Source: Theocolax elegans (Eukaryota; Arthropoda; Insecta; Hymenoptera; Cerocephalidae). From it: a stretch of DNA of 64,000 bases. The stretch is from positions 59,287,249-59,351,248 of the forward strand of contig CM047427.1 in the NCBI GenBank assembly GCA_026168455.1. The letters are read 5' to 3'. This document shows, one piece after another, positions 10,558-23,504 of the stretch (its first letter is position 1; every line of letters begins with the position of its first letter). Below the pieces are notes generated by a model, which was given only the letters and a program-made list of their open reading frames with translations, had not been told where the DNA came from and ran no database searches. A program made the position numbers and the translations under genes.

Positions 10558-11941
10558 GTTAATAAATTATAAAAATTACTATTATTTAGAGGAATATTTA
10601 CCAAATTCTGTAGTATTTTTTATCAGCTATATAGTAAATATTTTAACCATAGAAAATAGTAATTTTAATTATTTTCAACTTTGTCTTTTGTTATAATTCA
10701 ACCGTTTTTAATTTTATATGCATTAAGTGGTTACACTTTTGTTTCTTCAGAACGCATATTTCGAGACACGTTTTTCCGCGATTTTGTTTAGTGTAAATGT
10801 GTATCGTGCTACCGTTTCACGCCGATCTTTCGCGTATGAAAGACAAACGCGACCGCTAACAAAAACGTGCATTTACGTGTGTGTCTAAGGAACTTTACAA
10901 AACTGTGTTTGATAGAGGATCCAGGTGTTGGTGTAACCTCATCACGATCTGCGTCATTCTGCTAGTCAAATCCACTTGACGAGTAACTGCGGCAAGGATT
11001 CTTGGTTGCATTAAGAGAAAGAAATATTTGTGAGATAGGAGAAAGAAATTAAATTATATTTCTTCGATAACGTTTAGTTTTAACTATTAAAATTTTAAGT
11101 TAATAGAATTTAATGAAAATTTAACTGTTAACAAACCGCGTAAAAAAAATTATGTTTACCTAAACTTTATATAAAGTTAAAGTTTGGGTGTCCAATGACA
11201 ATCCGGAACTTGGAAAAATGTTAATTAAGCATTGGTATAAAGTTTATATACAAAATTAAAATAATGCCATAGGTAACATTAAAAATAACATTTTAAAACT
11301 AGTAATATTTGGATTAATAAACAATTTTTTAAATTAAAAATTAAAAAAATTTTTTATTATTAGATTTGAACCTCCGATTTTCTGCTTCGTAGTCTCTCGC
11401 TCTAATACTTAACTGTAAAAGAATATCCATTTCCTTTTATTTAAATAATCAGATCTTAATATTTATAAACGTCATTTATCTCTAATATTCCTTTCTCTCA
11501 GTGTCTTTATTGATGTTGAATCTACAAAAAGGTACTGTGCTCGATTTTGCATATATTTAGTTTAATAATTATATTTCATCTTGATATAAGTTCATCAAAA
11601 TTCTAACTGAACGGAACGGGAAATAAAATATTATATACAAAATATTGCCCAATAAGTATCTAATTAAAAAATATAGCATCGAATTTTTTTTTAAATTTTA
11701 AATTGCCTTTAAAATTAAAACATTATTATATCTTTTAATAATATTTAATTAATTAATCAAGTGTAACCACTTTATGCAAATAAAATTAGAAACGGCTGAA
11801 TTATAACAAAAGACAGAGTTAAAAATAATAAAAATTACTATTTTCTATGGGTAAAATATTTACTATGTATCTGATAAAAAATACTACAGAATTTGGTAAA
11901 TATTCCTCTAAATAATAGTAATTTTTATAATTTATTAACTC
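10558..11941. mobile_element. TIR element, 185 bp inverted repeats
   Basis: The left arm 10558-10742 and right arm 11757-11941 are inverted copies: both outer ends read GTTAATAAATTATAAAAATT and both inner ends carry GTGGTTACACTT or its near complement. The interior includes a GC-richer patch at 10745-11000 (GTTTCACGCCGATCTTTCGC) of unknown origin. No transposase is seen, so it is non-autonomous. Confidence 0.85.
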
Positions 11942-12271
11942 TGTTAACTGATTGTCGGAAAAGTATTAAGTATGAAAATTTTCAAAAATATATATTTACA
12001 GCTAGGTAAGATAATTCTCTTCTATTTAAATTAAACTACGATAATCCAATATTTTTAGCAAGTTTAATTACAAATAATTAATTAATCAAAATCACACGGA
12101 TTGTAATATTTGTACATTGTGTTGGTAGCGAGTTTATGAATTTAAATGCAAATTTTTAAAATAGTGCATTCTTAATTTCAATAATATTCTTTTTTTACAA
12201 AACATGATGATCAAAACTGGATTAAATTAATTTAATTACTTATTAATCAAGACGTTAGTAAATTTATATAT

Positions 12272-12469
12272 TGGTTTAGGGCGTCGGGCTCGTAATCTGG
12301 AGGTCCCAGGTTCGATTCCCGGCCCCGGCCGATTGATATACAAGCACCACTGGGGAATGTATTTTCGACAAGTGCTCTCTTCCAAGACATCGTATGACCT
12401 CCATCGCTGATTAGCACCGATTGGGAGCATAAAAAGTGCGACGTAAAAATAATACTAAAAAAAAAAAAT
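12272..12469 (+). mobile_element. tRNA-derived SINE
   Basis: The 5' part is tRNA-like: GGGCGTCGGGCTCGTAATCT then GGTTCGATTCCCGGCC, a perfect RNA polymerase III B box. The anticodon-like loop CTCGTAA resembles tRNA-Thr(CGU). A non-tRNA body follows, and the copy ends in an A-rich tail (ACTAAAAAAAAAAAATAG). Composition is far GC-richer than the flanks. A minus-strand 64-codon frame overlapping it is a shadow. Confidence 0.8.
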
Positions 12470-13300
12470 AGTATCTAATAATGCATTAACATTTAAAAAA
12501 AAAGATACACATAGGTTAATTGGAAGCTTTAGTTTTTTCTGCAAGTTGATTATGAACAAGATTTTTAAAAAAGGCTTAAAAAGTAGATCTAAATAATTTT
12601 TTCCCGATGCACAACCTGAATTTTTTTCGTTGCGGCAGGATTGATTTTAATGATTTTAATCAGTATGGTATCTTACAGGTGCTTTTTCCTGCGAGAAAAG
12701 TATATGATTTTTAAAAATCTTAGAACCGGTTAGAATTTTTTCTGTCTTTATACCACAAAAATTAAAAAATGAGTACATTTCTGCAAGCTCAGTTAATAAA
12801 AAAAAAATTAATCACCGACTATGCAATTTTTAGATGCTATCTCTAAGAAGTAAAACATTTTTAAAAAAGCTAACCGTTTGCTCTGAAAATTCTTTTCTTT
12901 TTATACAAAATCGCAAAAATCGGTGCATTGTACAGATTTAATTAACCCAGTAACATCCATTATTTGATAGATAAATTGCAGCCTATCATAATGTGATCTT
13001 TTTCTATATTGTTTTGTATATTGCTAAAGCTCGTGCAGCAACTTTCATCCCGGAAATGAACGCGTATTTTACTCCCTAAGTGCATAAATAACTATTTTAC
13101 GACGATACGTTTACTATATGAACGATGCGAGGAAATATTCAGGAGAATGAAATATTTTTATATGAGTTAAGTAATCACCCGAGATATTATTTTGACATTA
13201 ATGTATTCGAAATATGTTATTTCCAGCTCAATAGACGCATTTTACACGTCGTTTTAAAATGTACTTATATAAATTAGTAAATTGTCGACAGTTGAGGGTC
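12470..13300. other. Unassigned AT-rich stretch
   Basis: No gene or repeat with a second copy in the window is recognised. Confidence 0.5.
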
Positions 13301-13458
13301 AATTATAAAAAAATTCAATTTATTTAAGTGCACAATGTTTCGTCTGTCAGGTTTTGCAGACCTCTCAGATGCTGAATTTATTGGAAAAATAAGTATTTAT
13401 ATAAGTTTTACAATACACGGAGAAAATATTTTGGACGTGTAGGAAAAATTACTAAGTA

Positions 13459-14486
13459 TACACGGAGAAAAATAATGTAGTAAATTCAGCAATGTTGATT
13501 TGCTATACTTAGTCGTAACAATTATTTTGATATTCTTAGTGAAAAATTTGATTCCGCTTATTACACGGTGAGCTGCAGCACAATTTTGTAATTATGTTAG
13601 CAGTGAACGTATCGCTAAAAGAAAAATATTTATTTTCAAACAAATTTTTTGCTCGTGTAACATAATTAATTGTTATTATTACAATAACTTACTGCTGAAA
13701 ACGTCATAATCATCATGTATCGATGATTTTGTTGTAAGTTTAACAGTTTCATTTCGCTAAAGCTGTGACATGAATTGTTGTTTCTTGCAAAAATTTGGTA
13801 GTTTTAATTAAAACAAAAGGTTGCGAAAATCGCAGATTACACGGAGAACGAACGTCAATCTTAACCTAACATTAGTTTGAATCTCGGTTTGAACTATATT
13901 AGTACTCATTGTGTTTTACAATATGAGTATTGAGGATGTATGTAACAAATAAAATAATACCAGATTTTAAAAAATGCTACAAAATTGAATTAATCTATGT
14001 ATATTTCGTCAGAAGAATCAGTAAGTAAAAAATGTAGAGTCACGAAAAAATAGTACAGTTACGTAATTCTACATAGGTAAAAAGCTTATTATCATTTTTC
14101 AGTAACATTTATGTTGAAAGATCTTTTGACAACTATTACATTTTGAATGGTTGCATTTAATTTGTTTTCGAAATTTGTGTATAATTTTTATTATAAAAGT
14201 AACTATACACTAATATCAATTAAAAGCTATTGTTAAAGTGAAAAAATATCTACAACTTTAATGATAATAATTACAGCTGTTACAACGAATATACTTGCTC
14301 TAGTAACCGCATCGTTTACTAAATCAGCAGTAAATTTTTGTTGCAATAACAGTAATAAAAATTAATGTAACTAGCAACTGACGGTTTGTAAATTTAGTAA
14401 CAAAAATTTGTTATTTCTCCGTAACCACTAAATTCGTTACTAAGACAACTTTTCGTTATTGTAGCCATTCATTTTTCTCCGTGTAG
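13459..14486. mobile_element. Element with ACACGGAGAAAAAT termini
   Basis: Opens TACACGGAGAAAAATAATG and closes CATTTTTCTCCGTGTAG, an inverted 15 bp terminus. The interior has no convincing frame. Similar termini occur on the MITEs at 2717 and 14926. A third CACGGAGAAAAT near 13416 may be a remnant of another copy. Confidence 0.5.
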
Positions 14487-14925
14487 TAGATCGACGACAG
14501 ATTCGTTTGGATGGATCACGAAATAAAAGAAAACGTAATGTTATAATTAAAAACAATGATAAAATAGATTAAAAAAACCTTAATATGCACCATAACACAC
14601 TACCTTATAATAAAAAGTTTTTCAATAAATGTTCCCAAATGCTAAGAAAACATAAGATCATCATTGTTCTGTTAATTATCTGAAAACTTGATACTATCAT
14701 AAAATTAGACAAAGACAAAACATCAAAATGGAATGAAACAGGGGTAGATTAGAAGTTCTCTTGTATTAAATGTCTGGCTATTTATATTGGAGAAACAAAA
14801 CGCTGCCTTAAAAATTGAATATAAGCACATCAGAAAAATAAAAACCCGCAGCCGTTGTTACTGTACATAATTTAAAAAATGTAAAAAATAATGGAAAAAC
14901 TGGACGATTTAACGATTTCTGAGAA

Positions 14926-15160
14926 AAATTTTTTAGTAAAAATTACTATTTTTATGGTAAACGGAGGACAGACTTGCACATTTATAAATATTGCTACTAA
15001 TAATGGTAAAAACTGTCATAGTAATGGTAAAATTACTAATTTTTAGCATTATTATGGCAATTTTCGCCATTATTAATAGTAATTTTTATAATTGTGCAAG
15101 TGCAGCATCTATCCCCCTTTTACCATTAAAATAGTAATGTAAATTTTTCTCAGTGTAATA
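14926..15160. mobile_element. Palindromic MITE, TATGGTAAA arms
   Basis: The left arm CTGAGAAAAATTTTTTAGT with GTAAAAATTACTATTTTTAT is mirrored on the right, ending ATTTTTCTCAGTGTA. The centre has alternating TAATGGTAAA and TTACCATTA. It belongs to the same loose family as 2717-2932. Confidence 0.75.
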
Positions 15161-15749
15161 ACTTAAATTTAAAAATAAGTCATAATTCGACGATTAACGG
15201 GATGTCGGACCTAAGTTACAGGGATCTATACCTTTGAACATAAGAATTATTTTGGAAATATTTAATTAAAAATCTGAAAAAATTCATGTGGGTAGTTTAA
15301 AACAAAAGCAAGTGCATGACCTTTTGATTTTTTAAGAAAAATCAATTTGTTAATAATAATTGAATAAACAATTTTCGGTCGGTAATTATTGATCTAAAAA
15401 GGACTGAAACTTTAACGCAAAAATCAGAATTAAATTACAAATTTAAAAATCTGAAAAAATTTGAGTATACTATTTGAAACATGTCTAAGGGTATGGCGTT
15501 CTGAATTTTTTCAAAAATTTATTATTTTGTTCATCAAAAAGTATTAAAAATGACCATTTTCTGAGTCCGACATCCCCTTAACAGAATAGAAGATACTCAA
15601 CATTTAAACCGACAACATAAAAATGTTATGAATATATTTTAAAGCGACTAATGTATTTAAACTATGACGTATAGTTTGTAAATACACACCTACTTTGTTT
15701 TATATAAATACTCGTTGATTTCGATTCAAATGGGCTATAACATATATAT

Positions 15750-16395
15750 ATATTGGGGTTCTCTGTGACATCGAAGATGAAAAAAATGAATATTGCTATA
15801 AGTGTGGGAATATGTTTCAGAGGTGTCCAGTAGTTCTCCTGAATTTTTTCAGATTTTTTCGGGGCCATTATTTTAAGTTACAGAGAGTCAAAGTTGACAT
15901 TTTAGCACTTTTTTGCATTATTTTCATGAAATTGTAGCTCCCAGGGGATGCATTTTCACTAAAAAAATAAATATGTCTTTTCTTGTAAAATTTTCTGAAC
16001 TTTTCATTAAAAATACTTTTAAAAACATAAATATATGCTGTCACACTCTTGTAAGCCATTTAAACCTTACATAGTGAAAATCAGCAATTCTGCTCCGGAC
16101 TCTGGTAACCTAATACTGTCTAAAAGATGTCTTTTTATAGTCAGAAACTACCTAAAAATTTCCAGAGTGGGTCTAAATCATTAAGATCACTTATGGTCAA
16201 AATATCCGGGAAAACTGCCCGAAATATTAATAGAAATGTAAATTTATTGTTGCCTTATAACGATGAATCTATTAGCATGATGACTTTCAGTAACTTAAAT
16301 AATGGCCCCGAAAAAATCAAAAAATTCAGGAGAACTACTGGACACCACTAAAACATATTCCCACAGTTATAGCAATATTCATTTTTTTCATCTTA
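15750..16395. mobile_element. Internally deleted foldback element
   Basis: The left side (GTTCTCTGTGACATCGAAG to AGATGTCTTTTTATAGTCAG) and the right side (AATGGCCCCGAAAAAATC to TTTTTTTCATCTT) are parts of the same palindrome present intact at 27627-29300. Here the right arm is truncated. Short frames inside (MAYKSVTAYIYVFKS and a MSFYSQKLPKNF frame) recur in the full copy. Confidence 0.75.
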
Positions 16396-16559
16396 AAATT
16401 TAATTTTTAATTTTGAAATAATTGATGATTATTGTAAAACTTAGATAAATACTAATTTGTCCAATACATTTAGCATCTGAAGAGGTTTGCAAAGCCTGGC
16501 AGATGAAATATTGTGCATTAAATAAATAAATTGGATTTATTTATTGTTGTTCTTCAACT

Positions 16560-17540
16560 TTTTTTTATTTAAAGCTTTAAAATCTTTACAGATTTATTCA
16601 CTAAATATAATTAATACAAAATTTTTTACATTGTGTTCCTAAACAAATTATTACAAACAATGAGATTTATCATTTATGTACGCTTATTAATAATATTTAA
16701 ATAAGTAGTTCGCAATTTGAGAAAAATTTAAGTACTTGGTGGCACGCTGCTATGTTTGGTTCGGATATTAGGATTTCCATGGAAAGGGGCAGTTAAAAAT
16801 TTAATAATAATAATTGTTTTAAGAGTTTCGTTCTTTGTGAGTTAGTACTATATTGAGTTTTGCCAACGATGCAGCTAATTTGCAATGCCCGGACCGGCAG
16901 CGATTTATGGTTACAATTAATTTGCGAGAAAGTTTTCTATTGTGAAACCATGGTTTTTTTGAAAGATTGAAAAATTTATTATAATATAAAGTTTCTTTTT
17001 TCGCACTAGCTTCGAGAATAGCGTTGTTAGTATTAATTATTATGTCATCTTTGTATGATTCGCGAATGTCTGTGAAGGGAAGTTTAACAAGATTGTTTTG
17101 TTGGAGTAGGTTAGAAGATATTTTGCTATATTAGATCAACCAATTCATCTCCCGCAATTTCCGTGTGCGTGGGCATTCAAAAATTTTTTTGGTTTGCCAA
17201 TTCACTTTTTTGCTGTGTGAATTAAGAGTATTTATGTTTTATTTCTAAAATATAATAAATAGTATTAGCTCCTACGGAAGGATTTTGTAAACATACATAA
17301 AGGAGCGCTCAATAAGTCTGATAGGATATAATTCTTACAATTTGTGTTTTTGAGAGTTACATCCAAGGCATCAGAATCGCTGTTGATATCGTGGCAGTAA
17401 TGATTTCGTAATAAAAATGGTAAATCCAATATTAGTTTAATTTAATTAAATGTCTCCTGCGTTTCCTTTTATTTTTTTTGTTTTTGGTATAATACGATGT
17501 AATTGTTTTATTGATTATCAAGTTTTCAGTGGTCAAAATT
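16560..17540 (-). other. LINE 3' region and tail
   Basis: No intact frame. On the minus strand this is the decayed end of ORF2 and the 3' UTR, closing in A-rich sequence next to the TIR element at 16548. GC-richer scraps such as GCAATGCCCGGACCGGCAGC (around 16890) may be RT-distal coding remnants. Confidence 0.45.
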
Positions 17541-17544
17541 TTAT

Positions 17545-18307
17545 TCAGATACATACAGCATAAATATTTACATATTTCTTCAATGAGTATTTATTTTGTT
17601 TCCGCAAGAAGAACGTTAGACGGAATTGTTTTATGGTAACCAAGAGCAAGTTTAATGACTGCATATTGAAATTGTAATTTAGTTTCTTAAATATTTGCGT
17701 ATCGATAGATAAACAAAACAAGCATACCCAATGATATAGTGTATGTCGCTCTTGTAGAATGTGAGGAGGGATTGAGGATCGACTCCCCACCATACGCCTT
17801 GTAAGTATCGGATAATATTTACTGCATTTTAACATCGCTTTTGAATTTTGTTAAATTGAGATAAAAATGTTAATTTATAATCAAAATTTACTCCTAAAAA
17901 TCGGGTATATTTTGAAGAGGTAACAGTACAACCTTTTATTTTAATTTCGGTATTTCCAGGTTCTGGTTCTCTTTTATTAAAGCGAATGAGTTTAGTTTTA
18001 TTTGGAGCAAGATCATGTCCAATATTAAAAAAGTTAGCGTTTATGTTATTTACAGCTTTATGCAACGATCGAAGATTTTTCGTATATCGTAGTCTGCAAC
18101 TTGCGACATAGTAATATTTTTGGATATGTTTTGGGTGATGTTAGATACACATATTAAGTAAAGGAGAGGGCTAGGAACCCCTCTAAGGTACTCCTTTGAA
18201 AGTGTGCGTGAAGCTTTTGTTTCGTCGTATATATTATTCTCTCGTATGTTAAGTGTTTCTCAAATTTAATTAACTTAAGTGAATAGCCAATAGTTGCTAA
18301 TTTTTTA
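17545..18307 (-). pseudogene. LINE reverse transcriptase C-terminal pieces
   Basis: After the insertion the domain resumes with LATIGYSL-like sequence, GSLLSPLLYLICVSNIT and MSQVADYD, the last a degenerate form of the catalytic F/Y-A-D-D motif. 17829-18065 gives LAPNKTKLIRFN and GCTVTSSKYTRFLGVNFD, the thumb region typical of Jockey-like RTs. 17545-17835 carries a shifted, weaker continuation. The lost second aspartate and the shifts indicate inactivity. Confidence 0.8.
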
Positions 18308-19472
18308 GGCACAGTCTTTGCACAAGTTATATTTTCATTATCGCGAAAAATGTAACACCATGAATAATTATTTATTTATACATAAAAACATTTTTCGTAA
18401 ATGTAACACCATGAATAATTATTTATTTATACATAAAAACATTTTTCGCCCAGAAAATAAGTCATTTTAAACGTTTTTGAAAAAGTATGTACATATGTGT
18501 GTATGTATGTATGTAGTCAAGTTAATCGAATAACTCAGCCAATTTTGAATCGATTTGGCTGAAATTTTTATGATATCTTCTACAAAAACAGAGAAGTAAA
18601 CGTTCCTATTTTGGACCAAATTGGTCGAATAGGTCTTAATCGGTAGTACTTTTTAAAATGGCGCTAAAAAGTTTTGCTACGACATTATACAAAAAATAAT
18701 TAAATAATCTAAAATATAAATATAGAAAATGTTTAAATATAAAATACGTGATAATTTTTGTATTGTAACTTTTTATGTACAACTAAATACTGGCAAGTTA
18801 AACGCATAAAAGTATCAAAATACTGCAAAAAAACCGTTTTTTCTACTTTAAAAAAACAAATATAAATTGTACTGTAAAACCTTAAATGTAAAAAATCTTT
18901 ATCTTAATAAGATAAAACTTTATTGTATACAACACTTTTTGCTTAGATAAATATTTTTAAAATTAAGTACAAAAAAACAGTTAAAAAAGCCTAAAATGTA
19001 CAATAGAAGAAGCTTTTTAGACATTAACTAAATAAATATTGATTTTACGTAGAAATTTTAAATGTAAGAAATATTCATCACAATAATAGAAAACTTTTTT
19101 CTATTAACATTTCTTACTCACATTTATATTTTTCCTGATAAATGAAAAAAAACTATTAAAAAAGCGTAAAATGTACAAAAAAGACGATTTTCAGACTGTA
19201 TCTAAATAAATATCGATTATACGTACAAATTTTAAAGGTAAGAAATGTTTATCACAAATGAAATCTTTTGTTTACCTTTTAATTGTTTCTAAAAATGTAT
19301 GTATGCTTGTATGTATGTACTATGTATGTAAATTATTCATTAGAAAAATTCAGTCAATTGTTTACCCATTTAGATAAAATTTATTTTTATATAGTAACTT
19401 CTAAATATTACACTTAACGATCGTGCCTGGAATGTAAAAGCGTATAGCTTTTACATATATTTGGCCCTCTAG
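18308..19472. mobile_element. DNA element inserted in the LINE
   Basis: The flanking LINE coding sequence continues across it, which marks the insertion. It starts AGGCACAGTCTTTGCAC, and near its right end has GATCGTGCC and TTTGGCCCTCT. It shares with the 4.5-10.2 kb element the GTATGTATG microsatellite, an ACTCAGCCAATTTT block and the GGCAC-type terminus, so it is a related family. It contains a tandem 43 bp duplication at 18343-18447 (TGTAACACCATGAATAATT) and no transposase. Confidence 0.7.
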
Positions 19473-19640
19473 TTAATTAGTATTTCGTGATTTACATTAT
19501 CGAAAGCGTCGCGGTAACGTCAAAGAAAACTGCATACAATGATTTTTTTCTTATCCATTATCCACCTTTAGAATTTGTTTTTAATTATTAACTCGAATAA
19601 TTTGCACAATGTTGGTGCCAGAGCTATAGGGTGAAAACTT
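19473..19640 (-). pseudogene. LINE reverse transcriptase, N-terminal pieces
   Basis: The minus strand reads PIALAPTLCKLFELIIKN (19560-19625), the conserved entry segment, then FFDVTA followed by a one-base shift into FDNVNHEILIN (about 19478-19520). These are RT palm motifs. The 1.2 kb insertion interrupts the domain directly after ILIN. Confidence 0.75.
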
Positions 19641-20100
19641 GTACCATCACCCGCGTAAAAATCAGAAAGATTCGGCCAAACTTCGCGCAAATTTATGTTT
19701 GTATATATAAACTTGGGCAAACTTGTGCAATGAGACTATCCCAAACTTTACAACTCACGCATTCCAAGTTTGGGAGAAGTTTGCAAAAGTTATGCCAAAC
19801 TTCCTACAAAGTTCTTATAAATTATTTTGTTATTGGCCGAAATATGGGACAACACTTTATTTTTAGGTGATATTAATTATAAAATTTGAAAAGAAAAAAA
19901 ATTAAAAATAATTTAATATTACCCGATTTACACCTGAAAGAAAATGCATACATATTTTTCCAAAAGATTCCAAGGTCCTCGGCGAATTTCATCCTCTTCA
20001 TCAAAGTCGTCGCAGCACGTCATTTCAAGTCGACGTTGAGGGTTAGTCTGATGCATCGGCGTCAAGAAAAATTTCTTAGTGACCAGTAAACAAGAAGTCA
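19630..20100. mobile_element. Second insertion in the LINE, CCCGCGTA-ended
   Basis: RT coding sequence stops near 19630 and resumes near 20150. The insert opens ACCCGCGTAAAAATC, like the CCCGCGTAGAAAA ends at 23226 and 25050. It has repeated CCAAACTT/AAGTTTGG motifs. The right boundary is uncertain. Confidence 0.45.
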
Positions 20101-20739
20101 TTTGTTTGCTGGTTGTCAAGCTAATTTCACAAACGTTCCTTAGTACAATTAGGTAGGATGTCGGGATTTGTGGGGACCCATTGAGGACAAATTTTATCGA
20201 GAGTTTCTAATTTATTGTGAAGTTGTAAGAGAAATCTTAACCCATTTATTATTTAATATTTTGATTCTATTCCATATATTGTGGCTATTATTAGTTTGAA
20301 GATTAATTTTTTCGGTAAATTCTATAAATTTTTCTTTTTTTTTTTTCTTAAAGGTCCTGGCTAAAGCTTCTAATTTTTTATGTTCAATAAAATCATATAG
20401 ATTTTTAATATTTTCCTAGTTTTAAATGCGGTATTTCTTTACATTTTAGTATCGTCACATTCGTTATCCCACCACGCTACAGGATTACGATATAATTTAG
20501 AATTTACAGTTTTCTTTTTAGGTGTACTGAACATTAAGGCATCAGTAATTATATCAGTAAAGAATTCGTACTTTTTATCTGCAGTGAGGTATCCAAACTA
20601 AGTTGAAAAAAAAGTTGAAAAGAAGTTATAATATTTATTTTATAAATATGAAGTATGTTTTTCCTAATTCGTGTGTTTAGATTTTAATTTCTGGGATTTT
20701 TTTTATAATAGTGTACTTTTTCTGCGTTAACTTCAATAC

Positions 20740-21370
20740 AAATTGGATAATGATCTGAACCCAATTATCGTTCACTCAAAACGCAACTCTATCTGCAATA
20801 TTAATGGTTGAAAAAATTAAATTGATAATTGATTTGGACGATTTATCAATATGCGTGCACGTATTGTAGTTATGAAGGAAAATATCATATTTATCAATAC
20901 AGTTAAAAAGTTTTTCACCGTTACTGTCATTTTTAAGACAATTCCAACTCATATGGTAAACGTTGAAATCCCCCAGCATCAAACATCGATCTTCTTTACT
21001 ACAATTATACATAATTGAATCCCATTGTTCAAGGGATAGTAAATCGTCAGGTGACCTGTAACATTATGAGGCTGAAGGAGGGATTTGTATTGATAATCCT
21101 AATTCCACAAACTTCAGCGATTCCCAATTTATATTTTTTATTTCTTTATATGCAATACTTTTTCGGATTAGCAATAAAATCCCATCACCAGATCTGTCTT
21201 TTCTGTTTCTTCTATAATTAAAGAAGCCTGGGAAGTTTATGTTAGTAATTGAGGAAGTAAGCCACGATTTATAAACATATCTATATTATACAACATGTGC
21301 TGGGTTTCTTCTTTATGACGTATAAAACTCCTGGTGTTCCAAAAAACTATTTTCAAATTTTTAGGTTTTA
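20740..21370 (-). pseudogene. LINE APE-type endonuclease remnant
   Basis: The minus-strand frame at 20776-21012 reads CLMLGDFNVYHMSWN, with the LGDFN catalytic signature. It continues through a FNCIDKYDIFLHNYN block and ends with GSDHYPI at about 20745-20765, the SDH active-site signature. Upstream sequence to 21370 holds further pieces in other frames. The domain nicks target DNA to prime reverse transcription. Frameshifts separate the pieces. Confidence 0.8.
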
Positions 21371-21379
21371 TATCTATTT

Positions 21380-22480
21380 TTAAATAGATTCTGCATCGGA
21401 GTTGTCACTGGAGCTATTTACTTTTTTAAGACGATTTAATATCTTGGTCATATGAGTTTTAAGAGAACGATCCGTAAAATGTTTATATGTATCATGGAGT
21501 ATTTGTATAAGGTCTGAATTATTATGTGTAAATTTTACTGCTATTTCAAGTACATTTGAATTCCCATGTGTTTGGATTAAAAATACTGTCAACTTAATTT
21601 CGCTTAATATACATCGCTCTTTAAAAATAGATTTAAGTTTTTCGTTTATGTTTTCGAAAGGATCTTCTAAATTATCGCCTTGATCAGATTCATTTAGATC
21701 AGATAGTAAAAACTTAAAAAATTAGTTTTTCTGCGAGATTAACGTATATAGCATCAATAATCGGTTTTACTGTCTTGTATGAGATGATCTTGAGAAGCAG
21801 TACTAGCGACTTGATTATTTGTAAACGAGGGTTTGGTAATTTTCTCAGTTTCAGTAATTTGTTTTTGTACCTCTTGAGTCGAGTTGATTTTACAATACTT
21901 TTGCTACGTGCCCTTCTCTGTTACAAGCAAAATAAATTAATTTTTCACTTTTAGCATTTATCCAGTAGTAGATTGTTCCCCGTATGTAATTTTAAAGCTC
22001 CGTGGAATTTTCTTAATATCATTAGTATTCACATATACTTGGCGATGAAAGCTTAGTAAATGAGTAAAATCCGGATCGTTGATGCTTGCCTTTAAGAAAG
22101 TAATATGTGATACCAATTTTACATAGAATTCTTGGAATTTTTGTTACAATACAGAGTGAGGTATTACTGGATATGCATTTGAAATAATTATTCGTTTATT
22201 GTTGTTGATTAGCGGATTAATTGTAAGGTTATATGAGCCAATGTTTATCTACAAGATTTTGTCTATAGTTAAATACATATACATATTCAATAAAACGTAT
22301 ATTTTCAATTCCTATAATTTTGCCAATGTACTGAGCGTACTCTTTAATGATTATCCCGTTAACTGCATCTATAATAATAGCTTGTTCATTTTTGGGAATC
22401 TGTCCTTCATGTGACATTTTTGCGTACGAAGTTTTTCTCATACTGGAATTACTTTCTTCATTCTATACAACATTGTTACT
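21380..22480 (-). pseudogene. LINE ORF1 (Gag-like) remnant
   Basis: Broken minus-strand frames include an intact-looking end of 70 codons (QTHGNSNVLEIAVKF, then LNRLKKVNSSSDNSDAES) at 21380-21592. Around 21895-21940 a zinc knuckle can be read across a one-base shift: C-x-x-C then NREGHVAK then YC, the CX2CX4HX4C pattern of retrotransposon nucleocapsids. ORF1 proteins bind the element RNA during retrotransposition. Stops and shifts show it is dead. Confidence 0.65.
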
Positions 22481-22548
22481 ATTTGACGGAACATTCTTGT
22501 AGTCAGAAATGCCCATTTTTGATAAATAATTGTTAATTTGTTATACTC

Positions 22549-23222
22549 ACAAGGGGAGTACTTGACCTCCGGGAAATGAATCTTATCCTAACTTTGGTAT
22601 GTCTTTTATAATATAAAAATGTGAAGAAAGATAAGTTATCTCTTGCCAATGGCCACTTTTACGGGAGTTATTCGATATCTAATAATAATATTAGTAAAAA
22701 TTAGTTCCGATTTAATCGCTTATAACTCAAAAACAAATAAAGATAAGCACTCAAACCAAAAATCAGGAGAACGTTAAGTTCAAGTAGATATGGTTTGAAA
22801 AAAGAAGTTTAAATTGCTTAATTTGGAGCAAAGTTATGAAGAAAATAAGAAATTCAAGAAATTTTAACCAAAATTTAATATGAAAAATGTATTGTTTCTT
22901 TTAAACTAATAATCTTTATTTTCTTATTTTCTTCATAACTTTGCTCAAAACTAAGCAATTTGAGCTTCTTTTTTTCAAACCATAATTACTTAAACTCAAC
23001 TTTCTTCTGGTTTTCGGTTTGAGTGCCTATCTTTATTTGTTTCCGATTGTAAGCGATCAAATTGGAAGTAATTTTTACTGATATTATTATTAGATATCAT
23101 ATAACTTTTGTGAAATTAGCCATTTACAAGTAATAACATAGCTTTCTTCATATCTCTACATTATAAAAGATATACAAAACTTAGAATAAGATCCGTTTAG
23201 CAGTGGTCAAGTACTCCCCCTG
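22549..23222. mobile_element. Palindromic MITE, GGGGAGTACTTGACC ends
   Basis: The whole 0.67 kb element is an inverted repeat: the left half (AAGGGGAGTACTTGACCTCC, CTTATAACTCAAAAAC) is mirrored by the right half ending GGTCAAGTACTCCCCCT. The inner arm segment (TATAACTC...AAATAAAGATA...TCAAGTAGATA) recurs in the palindrome at 31433-32061. Non-coding. Confidence 0.85.
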
Positions 23223-23504
23223 TAACCCGCGTAGAAAAAAATTCATGTGAAAATCATGGCAAAATTTTTCCTTGCAATATCTTGGCAAAATCGTGGCTAA
23301 TGAACAGAATCCATGATTTTGCAAGGATTTTGCCATAAATATTATTCAAAATATAATAAAAAAAATAATTAAAATTTGTTGCAAACGTATGGCATTTAAT
23401 TAACTATAATTAAAAAAAAAAAAAGTAATATTTCGGAGACTCGAACTCGAATCTTTTATACCGAAGTCTTTCGCTCTACCAACTGAGCTATTTTATTGTT
23501 TATA

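Larger units (their letters stand above)
13302..16548. mobile_element. 3.2 kb TIR element with nested MITEs
   Basis: The left terminus (13302-13385: GTGCACAATGTTTCGTCTG, GCAGACCTCTCAGATGCT) is repeated inverted at 16447-16548 (GCATCTGAAGAGGTTTGC, CAGATGAAATATTGTGCA). No transposase is evident. The interior has been a target for further insertions: an element with CACGGAGAAAAAT ends (13459-14486), a palindromic MITE (14926-15160) and a foldback derivative (15750-16395). The right end abuts the A-rich 3' end of the LINE. Confidence 0.75.
16556..22500 (-). mobile_element. Jockey-type LINE, decayed and interrupted
   Basis: A non-LTR retrotransposon lies on the minus strand. From 5' to 3' it has an ORF1 (22480-21380) with a CCHC knuckle, an APE-like endonuclease (about 21370-20740) and a reverse transcriptase (about 20700-17545). 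It ends at an A-rich tail (T-run near 16558 on the plus strand). Many frameshifts and stops make it inactive. Two insertions split it, at 18308-19472 and about 19630-20100. ORF order and motifs fit the Jockey superfamily; the subfamily is not determined. Confidence 0.85.

Noticed and set aside
10311..10572. Overlapping 83-codon frames as a gene
   Set aside because: Two frames are open across the same GC-richer fragment, neither has a motif, and both run into a TIR element.
12272..12345. Functional tRNA-Thr gene
   Set aside because: The acceptor stem is missing and the tRNA-like head continues into a SINE body and A-rich tail.
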